DNA of 15,934 nucleotides from Carnobacterium_A sp036639135. GTDB lineage: Bacteria; Bacillota; Bacilli; Lactobacillales; Carnobacteriaceae. Positions 1 through 7,800 of the stretch are shown piece after piece. A model generated the notes under the pieces. That model worked only from the letters and a program-made list of their open reading frames with translations, was not told where the DNA came from and ran no database searches. Each line of letters opens with the position of its first letter. The first letter of the stretch is position 1. Location: positions 1-15,934 of the forward strand of contig JAVWJE010000047.1 in assembly GCA_036639135.1 (NCBI GenBank), read 5' to 3'. A program made the position numbers and the translations under genes.

Positions 1-2229
1 TCCAAGTTTAACTTCCTTAACATCATCTTTAAAGCGTTTCAAACTAGCTAATTCTCCTTCAAAAATAACAATGTTATCTCTAATTAAACGAATGCTGCTG
101 TTACGAGAAATATGACCATCCGTTACAAATCCACCAGCGATTGTTCCTACTTTAGAAACTGCAAACGTCTCACGAACAACTACTTGTCCAGTAACTTTTT
201 CTTCATACTCTGGATCTAGCATACCTTTCATAGCTGTTTCAATTTCGTCGATAGCATTATAGATAATACGGTGTAGACGAATATCAATTTTCTCTTGACT
301 AGCTTGTTCTTTAGCTTGTGGAGTTGGTCGAACGTTGAATCCAATAATAATGGCATTACTTGCTGCTGCTAATGTAACGTCACTCTCATTGATAGCTCCA
401 ACTGCCGTGTGTATAATTTTAACACGTACGCCTTCAACTTCAATTTTTTGTAAACTAGAAGCAAGAGCTTCTGCTGAACCTTGTACATCTGCTTTAATGA
501 TAACATTAACTTCTTTTAGTTCTCCTTCTTCTAGACTAGAGAATAAGTTATCTAATGTTACACGGTTAGTCGTTAAGCGTTGGCTAGCCATAGCTTTTTG
601 AGCGCGTGTCTCACCAACTGCGCGTGCTGATTTTTCATCTTCAAAAACAACAAACTGATCCCCTGCGAGTGGAGCAGCATTTAAACCAGTAATTTCTACT
701 GGAGCAGATGGTCCTGCTGTTTTAACACGTCTACCAAGTTCATTAACCATAACTCGTACACGTCCGTATGTGTTTCCTACTACAATTGGGTCTCCAACTC
801 GTAGGGTTCCTTCTTGGACAAGTAAAGTAGCAATTGGCCCTTTACTTTTATCTAAACGAGCCTCAATTACTGAACCTAGAGCAGCTCTCTTAGGATCTGC
901 TTTTAAATCTTCTACTTCTGCAACTAATAAAATCATTTCTAATAATTCATCTAAGTTCTTAGCAAACTTAGCAGAGATTTCAACGAATATTGTATCTCCA
1001 CCCCATGATTCAGGGATTAAGCCATATTCAGTTAATTCTTGCATCACACGTTCTGGGTTAGCTGTAGGCTTATCGATTTTATTAACCGCTACAATAATCG
1101 GAACTTCTGCAGCTTTTGCGTGGTTAATAGCTTCAATAGTTTGTGGCATTACGCCATCATCAGCAGCTACTACAATAATAGTGATATCCGTAACGTCAGC
1201 ACCACGCGCTCGCATTGTTGTAAATGCAGCATGCCCTGGTGTATCCAAGAAAGTAATAGTCTTGTCGTTAGATTTCACTTGGTATGCACCAATATGTTGT
1301 GTAATTCCGCCAGCTTCACCTAAACTAACTTTAGTATTTCTTAAAGAGTCCAATAAAGTTGTTTTACCGTGGTCAACGTGCCCCATAATTGTTACAACCG
1401 GAGGACGTGTTGCTAAGTTTTCTTCTTTAATTTCTGTATCAAAATAAACATCTAAATCTGATACATCTACTTTTACTTTTTCTTCTGTTTCAATACCATA
1501 CTCTGTTGCAAGAAGTTCAATAGCATCTTTGTTTAAACTTTGATTTAAGGTAGCGACAACGCCAAGAAGGAAAAGCTTTTTAATAATTTCTGCTGGTTCG
1601 CGATAAATTTTCTTAGAAATTTCCGCTACGGTCATTCCATCCGTATAAACCAAAACGTCTGGTAATTCCTTGAATTTACGTGGAACTGGTGGTGCTACTG
1701 GTTTAGTTTCTCCACGTTTGCCTTTTCTCTTACGTTTATTGAATCCACCGTGAGTACCTTGAGCTCCACGGTATCCGCCGCGTTTCCCACTAGTTCCCGT
1801 TGTTGTTTTTTGCTCCATTGGGTTCGTTGTGCGTTTTACAATTGGTGCTGCCTTCTTTTCAGCAGGCTTTGCTGCTGGACGATTGTTTGTTGATGTTGTT
1901 GTCTTTTTATTGCTTTCTGTCTTAGCTGTTAAAGATGGTTTTGATTTTGTTTCAGGTTTTGCACTATTATTGGATTGATTCTGTTTGTTTACTATACCCT
2001 TACCGCCTTTTTGAGTTGTATTTTTTTGTGTTTCTTCTTGTTTTGTCAATGTAGGTGAATTCCTTTTCTTGTTTGCAGCAAATGTTTCATTTAGCATCGC
2101 AACTTGTTTATCTTCCATTGAAGACATATGACTAGTATAATTAATTCCTAACTCTTTAGCTTTTTCAATTACTTTTTTAGTAGGTAAATCATGTTCTTTT
2201 GCAAATTCAAATACTCGCAAATTAGCCAT
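1..2229 (-). CDS. infB: Translation initiation factor IF-2 (3' end cut by window edge)
   Basis: GTPase that brings initiator fMet-tRNA to the 30S subunit and promotes 50S joining. 743 residues are visible; about 40 C-terminal residues are judged missing from the usual family ending. Domains in order: IF2 N-terminal domain (about 1-55), a low-complexity K/N/T/Q/P linker ending in an RG- and KR-rich stretch (about 145-175), a second IF2_N-like domain (about 182-255), the G domain with G1 GHVDHGKT (283-290), G3 DTPGH (329-333) and G4 NKID (383-386), then domain II and the IF2 III and IV domains (about 565 on, with KADVQGS near 575). The ATG start at 2229 has a GGAGG eight bases upstream and lies 14 nt after ylxQ, so it is the last visible gene of the rimP-nusA operon. 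rbfA would be expected next, beyond the window. All GTPase motifs are intact. Confidence 0.97.
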   Translation of the reverse strand, partial: MANLRVFEFAKEHDLPTKKVIEKAKELGINYTSHMSSMEDKQVAMLNETFAANKKRNSPTLTKQEETQKNTTQKGGKGIVNKQNQSNNSAKPETKSKPSLTAKTESNKKTTTSTNNRPAAKPAEKKAAPIVKRTTNPMEQKTTTGTSGKRGGYRGAQGTHGGFNKRKRKGKRGETKPVAPPVPRKFKELPDVLVYTDGMTVAEISKKIYREPAEIIKKLFLLGVVATLNQSLNKDAIELLATEYGIETEEKVKVDVSDLDVYFDTEIKEENLATRPPVVTIMGHVDHGKTTLLDSLRNTKVSLGEAGGITQHIGAYQVKSNDKTITFLDTPGHAAFTTMRARGADVTDITIIVVAADDGVMPQTIEAINHAKAAEVPIIVAVNKIDKPTANPERVMQELTEYGLIPESWGGDTIFVEISAKFAKNLDELLEMILLVAEVEDLKADPKRAALGSVIEARLDKSKGPIATLLVQEGTLRVGDPIVVGNTYGRVRVMVNELGRRVKTAGPSAPVEITGLNAAPLAGDQFVVFEDEKSARAVGETRAQKAMASQRLTTNRVTLDNLFSSLEEGELKEVNVIIKADVQGSAEALASSLQKIEVEGVRVKIIHTAVGAINESDVTLAAASNAIIIGFNVRPTPQAKEQASQEKIDIRLHRIIYNAIDEIETAMKGMLDPEYEEKVTGQVVVRETFAVSKVGTIAGGFVTDGHISRNSSIRLIRDNIVIFEGELASLKRFKDDVKEVKLG

Positions 2230-2243
2230 TCTCACAACCTCCG

Positions 2244-2549
2244 TTAATTTATTAATAATTCCCGGATTTTTTTCCCAAAGCCGTTATCTAAAGTTGTACA
2301 TATCGTTCGTTCTTTCCCGATTGCATGACTTAATTCTGCTTTCGTAAAGTGAACAACTAATGGAATAGTATAATAACGACACTTATCCGAGATTTTCTTT
2401 TTTGTTTGTTCACTAGCGTCTGTAGCAATGATCACTACCTTTGCTTGCTCTTTTCTAATTTCTTTTAATGTTAAATCTTCACCTGTTACCAATTTCCCAG
2501 CTTTCATAGCTATACCTAAAAGGTTAAGTGCTTTTTGATCTTGATTCAT
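2244..2549 (-). CDS. ylxQ: L7Ae-family ribosomal/K-turn RNA-binding protein YlxQ
   Basis: A 101-residue protein of the L7Ae/L30e/Gadd45 family, the usual neighbour of ylxR in Bacilli. Family members bind kink-turn RNA; the physiological RNA partner of YlxQ is not well defined. Visible family features are the N-terminal LNLLGIAMKAGKLVTGED segment and the central VVIIATDAS strand-turn followed by a lysine-rich helix. The ATG overlaps the ylxR stop codon in an ATGA junction (2546-2549). Its own Shine-Dalgarno is weak (GGATGA), which points to translational coupling with ylxR. No odd features. Confidence 0.92.
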   Translation of the reverse strand: MNQDQKALNLLGIAMKAGKLVTGEDLTLKEIRKEQAKVVIIATDASEQTKKKISDKCRYYTIPLVVHFTKAELSHAIGKERTICTTLDNGFGKKIRELLIN

Positions 2550-2830
2550 AAACTCATCCGCGCTTTCTGACGTGTTACATAATCTAATAGTTCTTGATAA
2601 AAAGAATCTGTTAAAGTTGTTTCAAACGTACGATCTAAAATACGTTTATCCCAAGCAACTTTTACGATAGTTGGATCAATTGAAACATAAGCGCCACGTC
2701 CTGTCATTTTACCGCTTGGATCAATGCTAATCTCGCCCTCTTTATTTTTCACAATTCGGATCATTTCTTTTTTAGGTTTCATTTCATTTGAAGCAATACA
2801 TTTACGCATTGGAATCTTACGTTTTTGCAT
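2546..2830 (-). CDS. rnpM: YlxR family RNA-binding protein (RNase P modulator RnpM)
   Basis: A 94-residue basic protein of the YlxR/DUF448 family. The family signatures are seen: a start of the form KRKIPMRKCIAS, a KKEMIRIVK strand, and the GRGAYVS motif. YlxR has been reported to bind the RNase P RNA and modulate RNase P, hence RnpM; that role is from the family, not from this sequence. A longer reading from a GTG at 2839 adds three residues, but the ATG at 2830 is preferred because GAGGTGAGAGAT lies just upstream at good spacing and covers the GTG. That ribosome binding site overlaps the TAG stop of nusA, so the two genes are 11 nt apart and probably coupled. Confidence 0.92.
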   Translation of the reverse strand: MQKRKIPMRKCIASNEMKPKKEMIRIVKNKEGEISIDPSGKMTGRGAYVSIDPTIVKVAWDKRILDRTFETTLTDSFYQELLDYVTRQKARMSL

Positions 2831-2841
2831 ATCTCTCACCT

Positions 2842-4122
2842 CTAATATTCTTTGTGGTCAGCTTCATCTTCAGCCAGTTCAATCATTTCTTCGGCTTCCT
2901 CTGAATCTAATATGCCTTCTTCAACTTCATCATCAATTTCTATTTCGCTAGGAAATCCTTCTCTATCTTCAACGTTATCAATGACTTCTGTAGCATCGCT
3001 TTCTTGTTCAGCGCTCATTGTCTCTTCAATAGCCGCAACGTAATCCTCCGTGCTTTCTAACCCAGCTTCTTCTTGTGCAGCAAGCGAATTTTGCATATCT
3101 GATTCTGATTTGATATCAATTTTAAAACCAGTCAATTTAGCAGCTAAACGAGCGTTTTGTCCACGTTTACCAATTGCAAGAGATAATTGATAGTCAGGTA
3201 CAATAACGACACAACTGCCTTCTCTTTCGTTAAAAGTGACATTGACAACTTGTGCAGGATTTAATGCATTAGCTATGAATGTTGCAGGGTCTGCACTCCA
3301 TTCAACAATATCCATGTTTTCGCCTTTTAATTCATTGACTATCGCTTGCACTCGTTGACCTTTAGGACCAACACAAGTACCAACTGGATCAACATTTTCA
3401 TCTCTCGACATGACCGCTACTTTTGCTCTGTCGCCGGCTTCACGGGCGATTGATTTGATTTCAACAATGCCTTCATAGATTTCTGGTACTTCTTGTTCAA
3501 ATAAACGTTTCAATAAATCTGGGTGACTGCGGCTCACAAAAATCTGTGGCCCTTTAGAAGTATTTTCAACTTTTGTTACGTAAACTTTTATACGATCATG
3601 AGGTTTATAAACCTCATTTGGTATTTGTTCTTGCTTAGACAATACAGCTTCTATCTTGCCAAGATTTACGTAAATATAACGGTGATCTTGTCTTTCAACA
3701 ATCCCTTGCATAATATCATTTTCATAAGCAATAAACTCATTGTAGATGATATTGCGTTCCGCTTCTCGAACACGCTGCATGATGACTTGTTTTGCTGTTT
3801 GAGCTGCAATTCTTCCAAAATCTTTAGGAACTGTTTTGAAACGAATAGAATCTCCTAATTCATAAGCACTGTTAATATCTAAAGCTTCTTCTAAACTAAC
3901 CTCTAGACGTGAATCAAATACAACATCCACGACTTCTTTTACAGCATAAACAAGAATATCGCCCTTTTTCATATCAAATTCAACTTCTACGTTTTGTGCT
4001 TGTCCGTAATTTTTTTTATAGGCAGAAACTAAGGCAGCTTCCAAAGCTTCAATTACGATTTCTTTTGCAATGCCTTTTTCTTGCTCTAATGTATCAAGGG
4101 CATTTAGCATTTCTTTGCTCAT
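2842..4122 (-). CDS. nusA: Transcription termination/antitermination factor NusA
   Basis: Binds RNA polymerase and nascent RNA to control pausing, intrinsic termination and antitermination. 426 residues from the ATG at 4122. Domains: polymerase-binding N-terminal domain (about 1-125, with PKDFGRIAAQTAKQVI), S1 domain (about 133-200), KH1 with GPKG loop (252-255) and KH2 with GKRG loop (318-321). The core aligns by eye to Bacillus subtilis NusA throughout. It carries an acidic tail after KH2 (about 345-426; 26 of the last 57 residues are Asp or Glu) that B. subtilis NusA, ending soon after KH2, does not have. Start choice: a TTG at 4128 lies five bases after GGAG, the ATG at 4122 eleven bases after it. 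The ATG fits the family start better, but the TTG is possible. rimP ends 34 nt upstream. Confidence 0.96.
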   Translation of the reverse strand: MSKEMLNALDTLEQEKGIAKEIVIEALEAALVSAYKKNYGQAQNVEVEFDMKKGDILVYAVKEVVDVVFDSRLEVSLEEALDINSAYELGDSIRFKTVPKDFGRIAAQTAKQVIMQRVREAERNIIYNEFIAYENDIMQGIVERQDHRYIYVNLGKIEAVLSKQEQIPNEVYKPHDRIKVYVTKVENTSKGPQIFVSRSHPDLLKRLFEQEVPEIYEGIVEIKSIAREAGDRAKVAVMSRDENVDPVGTCVGPKGQRVQAIVNELKGENMDIVEWSADPATFIANALNPAQVVNVTFNEREGSCVVIVPDYQLSLAIGKRGQNARLAAKLTGFKIDIKSESDMQNSLAAQEEAGLESTEDYVAAIEETMSAEQESDATEVIDNVEDREGFPSEIEIDDEVEEGILDSEEAEEMIELAEDEADHKEY

Positions 4123-4156
4123 TTTCAATTTCTCTCCTGTCCACTAACCATTTAAT

Positions 4157-4630
4157 TTAAAATTTAATTGCTAATCTAGCTTTCGCAATTTTTTTACGAT
4201 CAAATTCGATATCTTTTACTCGAGTTTTAATACGTACCGACAAAATCAATGTTTCAGTTGAAATTTGTTTTAATATTCCTTCATAAATTTTTTCACCGTC
4301 AAAAGCTTCATATAATGAAATATGAATATACTCACCAATAGCTTGAATATAATCTTCTTCTTTTTTTAGTGGCCTTTCAGCTCCTGGCGAAGATACTTCT
4401 AAGAAATAAGCTTGCGGTATTGGATCTGGATTGATTGCATCCATTGCCTCACTGACTTTTTCACTAACAAAAGCACAATCCTCCAAAGTAATACCCTCTG
4501 GCTTATCAACATATATTCTTAAAAACCAATTTTTACCTTCTCTAACAAATTCTACATCAACTAGTTCAAATTCAAAACTGTTAACTATAGGTTGGACAAT
4601 GTCACTAACTGTTTCAATCACGCTTGTCAT
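4157..4630 (-). CDS. rimP: Ribosome maturation factor RimP
   Basis: A 157-residue small-subunit assembly factor, acting on pre-30S particles. It has the usual two-part layout: an N-terminal alpha/beta domain (about 1-85) with ELVDVEFVREG, LRIYVDKPEGITLEDC and the conserved LEVSSPGAERPLK motif, and a C-terminal SH3-like barrel (about 90-157) with the YEGILKQI strand. Length is normal for the family. The ATG at 4630 is preceded by a full AAGGAGG nine bases upstream. It opens the operon rimP-nusA-ylxR-ylxQ-infB, a conserved order in Bacilli. A leader of about 140 nt containing a terminator-like hairpin precedes it, so the operon may be controlled by attenuation. Confidence 0.95.
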   Translation of the reverse strand: MTSVIETVSDIVQPIVNSFEFELVDVEFVREGKNWFLRIYVDKPEGITLEDCAFVSEKVSEAMDAINPDPIPQAYFLEVSSPGAERPLKKEEDYIQAIGEYIHISLYEAFDGEKIYEGILKQISTETLILSVRIKTRVKDIEFDRKKIAKARLAIKF

Positions 4631-4644
4631 CTATACCGCCTCCT

Positions 4645-4774
4645 TTTAGATACATATACCTGACTGCCGAAAAAGAGTGAGCGTCGCCGCTCACTCTTTA
4701 CCAAGATATCTAAATACAGTTAAATAATAACATAAATTCCTAAGCATAGCAACAAAACCAGTGACAAAAACACA
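4645..4774 (-). promoter_or_regulatory. 5' leader of the rimP-nusA operon with nested stems
   Basis: This stretch lies between the candidate transcription start (near 4774) and the rimP ribosome binding site (GGAGG at 4639-4643). It holds a strong hairpin at 4672-4699 and a second, outer helix. In the outer helix UUUAGAUAU (4714 to 4706 on the minus strand) can pair with GUAUCUAAA (4653 to 4645), eight Watson-Crick pairs and one U-G. The 3' arm of that helix ends one base before the GGAGG. The pairing is read from the sequence; a regulatory role is inference. Confidence 0.4.
4672..4699 (-). terminator. Hairpin with short U-tract upstream of rimP (terminator or attenuator)
   Basis: A perfect 12-bp inverted repeat (arms 4672-4683 and 4688-4699) with a four-base loop. 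In the minus direction the stem ends in CUCUUU and the run continues to five U in total, then CGGC, so the U-tract is short and broken. It could end polC transcripts. It also lies downstream of the only good -10 element before rimP and within 45 nt of the rimP start, so it would act as an attenuator in that operon. The plus-direction tail (TTTACC) is weaker. Confidence 0.65.
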
Positions 4775-4780
4775 CCTTTT

Positions 4781-4809
4781 ATTATATCTTAAAAAAATCT
4801 TGATAGTCC
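4781..4809 (-). promoter_or_regulatory. Candidate sigma-A promoter for rimP-nusA-infB operon
   Basis: A perfect TATAAT lies at 4781-4786 on the minus strand, downstream of the polC stop. The -35 region is poor: GGACTA at 17-bp spacing or CGGACT at 18 bp. It is not an extended -10. The predicted start is near 4774. It is the only well-placed -10 I see between polC and rimP. Confidence 0.45.
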
Positions 4810-4825
4810 GATTTCCAATACTCCT

Positions 4826-4860
4826 CTTTATTTGATTTATTTAAAACAAATCAAATAAAG
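4826..4860. repeat. Perfect 13-bp AT-rich inverted repeat over the polC stop codon
   Basis: Arms at 4826-4838 and 4848-4860 with a nine-base loop. One arm encodes the clamp-binding end of PolC and the other lies past the stop codon. There is no T-tract on either side, so it is not a standard intrinsic terminator. It may protect the 3' end of the message or be a by-product of AT-rich sequence. Confidence 0.5.
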
Positions 4861-7800
4861 ATAATTGGTTTTCATCTGGCATACCTTTTAGGACGTTGTT
4901 TTCGTTCATATATTCAATAACTGTTTTAGATACTTTTCCACGTTTACTTAAATCCTCTTTAGATAAGAAAGGTTTGTCTTCTCTAGCTTCTACTATTTGT
5001 TTAGCCACGTTAGCACCTAAACTTGGAACTGCCCTAAAGGGTGCAATTAAAGAATTTCCTTCTATGATGAAATCTTTTGCATCAGATTTGTCTAGATCAA
5101 TCATTTTGAATGTCATTCCACGTTCCACCATTTCGTTTGCTAATTCCATAACCGTTAAGACATTTTTTTCTTTTGTCGAAGCATCTAAACCTTTATCTGT
5201 AATTTCTTTCATTTTAGCTTTTATACTTTCTTTTCCTTGGCACATTGCTGCTAACTCAAAATCAGAAGCACGTACAGAGAAATAAGCTGCATAGTACAAA
5301 ACAGGAAAATGAACTTTATAATACGCTACACGAAGAGCCATTAAAACGTATGCAGCAGCATGTGCTTTCGGGAACATATACTTGATTTTTAAGCAAGAAT
5401 CAATATACCATTCCGGTACTTTTTCAGCTCGCATCTCTTTTTGCCAGTCGTCCGGAATTCCTTTACCTTTACGAACAGACTCCATAATATTAAAAGCTAG
5501 GCCATCTTCTACACCGTTGTGCATTAAATAAACCATGATATCATCACGACAACCAATAACTTCAGATAAAGGTATCTCTTTTTCGCGTATTAACTCTTCC
5601 GCATTTCCTAACCAGACATCAGTTCCATGAGAAAGTCCTGAAATTTGAAGCAATTCAGCAAATGTTGTTGGTTTAGTTTGTTCTAACATACCTCTTACAA
5701 AGCGAGTGCCGAACTCTGGAATACCTAATGTTCCCGTTTTAGATTGGATTTGTTCAGAAGTAACATCGAGAACGTCAGTACCACCAAAAATTTTCATAAC
5801 CTCTGGATCATCTGTTGGGATGGTTAATGGATCGATTCCTGATAAATCTTGTAACATTCTTATGACTGTAGGATCATCATGTCCTAGAATATCTAATTTC
5901 AAAACATTATCATGAATAGAATGAAAGTCAAAATGTGTTGTTTTCCATTCAGAATCTTGTGCATCAGCAGGAAATTGAATAGGCGTAAAATCATACACAT
6001 CCATATAATCTGGAATAACAATAATCCCACCTGGGTGCTGTCCTGTTGTTCGCTTAACACCCGTAGATCCCTTAGCTAGTCGGTCAATTTCAGCTGCACG
6101 ATAACTCAAGTTTTGATCTCGCTCATAAGCTTTCACATACCCAAATGCCGTTCTATCAGCTACTGTACCTATTGTGCCAGCACGAAAAACATAGTCTTCA
6201 CCAAAAAGAACCTTTGTATAATCATGCGCTTTTGCTTGATAATCTCCTGAGAAGTTTAAATCAATATCAGGGACCTTGTCTCCATTAAACCCTAAAAAGG
6301 TTTCAAATGGAATATCGTGTCCGTCTTTATGCAATCTAATTTGGCAATTTGGACAGATTTCTTCAGGTAAATCATAACCCGATCCAACAGAACCATCCGT
6401 AAAAAACTTAGAGTATTTACACTTTGGACAACGGTAGTGTGGTGGCATAGGATTAACTTCTGTAATTCCAGTCATTGTAGCTACAAAACTAGATCCAACG
6501 GAACCACGCGAACCAACTAGGTAGCCTTCTGAAATACTCTTATGCACAAGTTTTTGTGAAATCAAGTAGATAACAGAAAAGCCATTCCCAATGATACTTG
6601 TTAATTCTTTTTCCAATCTTTTTTCAATAATTTCTGGTAAAGGATTTCCATACAAATGATGAGCTTCATCATAGCTCAACTTACGAATTTCTTCTTCTGA
6701 CCCTTCTATTTTTGGAGTATACAATTCAGTTTTTACAGGTGTCATCTCTTCTACAGAGTCAGCTATTAATTGAGTATTTTCAACAACAATTTTATGGGCT
6801 GTCGATTTACCTAAGAAAGCAAAAGCCTCTAACATTTCATTTGTTGTTCTAAAATGTACTTTTGGCAATTCGCTTCTATTTAACGGATTCGCCCCACCTT
6901 GAGAGTTAATGAGTATTTTACGGTAGATGTAGTCTTCTGGATTTAAATAATGAACATTGCCCGTAGCAACAACAGGCGTATCAAGTTCTTCTCCAATTTG
7001 AACAACATTACGGATAATCTCTTCTAAATCTTTCTCTGAATTAACAAGTTCTTGTTCTAATAAAGGAGCATAAACGGCTTTAGGCATAACTTCTAAAAAA
7101 TCATAAAACTTAGCTTTATTCTTAGCTTCTTCCACACCTTTTTGCATCATTGCTTCAAAAACTTCGCCTTGATTGCAAGCAGAACCTACAATTAATCCTT
7201 CACGCAATTTAATTAGTTCAGAGCGAGGGATCCTTGGTGTTCTAAAAAAATACTGAGTCATTGATAATGTAACTAATTTAAACAAATTTTTTAATCCCGA
7301 TTGTGTAGTTGCAATAATCGTACTATGGAAAGGTCGAGCACGTTTATACGAGTCACCTTCACCTATTCGATCATTTAATTGATTATGATTAACTATTTGA
7401 TGATCTTTTTCAGCTTCTTTTAAAAATAGCCAACATAAATACCCTGTTGATTCAGCATCGTAGATAGCTCTATGGTGTTGTTCTAAAGCAACACCGTATC
7501 TTTTGGCCAGTGTATTCAATCGATGACTTTTTAATTGGGGATGAAGAAATCTAGATAACTCTAATGTATCAATGACTGGATTAACATTCTCAGGTAAACC
7601 TTGTCTTACATTACTTGTGTTCAAAAAGCCCATATCAAAACTAGCATTATGTGCAACTAAGATATGCTCTTTTGCAAATTCTGCAAACAATACTAAGACT
7701 TCTTTTTCAGTTTTTGATCCTCTAACCATTTCATCCGTAATACCTGTTAAATTAATCGTTGTCTGGGATAATGGATGACCTGGGTCAATGAAATGTTCAA

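Noticed and set aside
770..1447. A 225-codon open frame on the plus strand.
   Set aside because: It lies wholly antisense to the infB GTPase and middle domains, has no Shine-Dalgarno or promoter, and its composition is that of reversed infB codons. A shadow frame.
2546..2839. GTG start giving ylxR three extra residues.
   Set aside because: The GTG falls inside the GAGGTGAGAGAT ribosome binding site of the ATG at 2830, and family members begin near that ATG.
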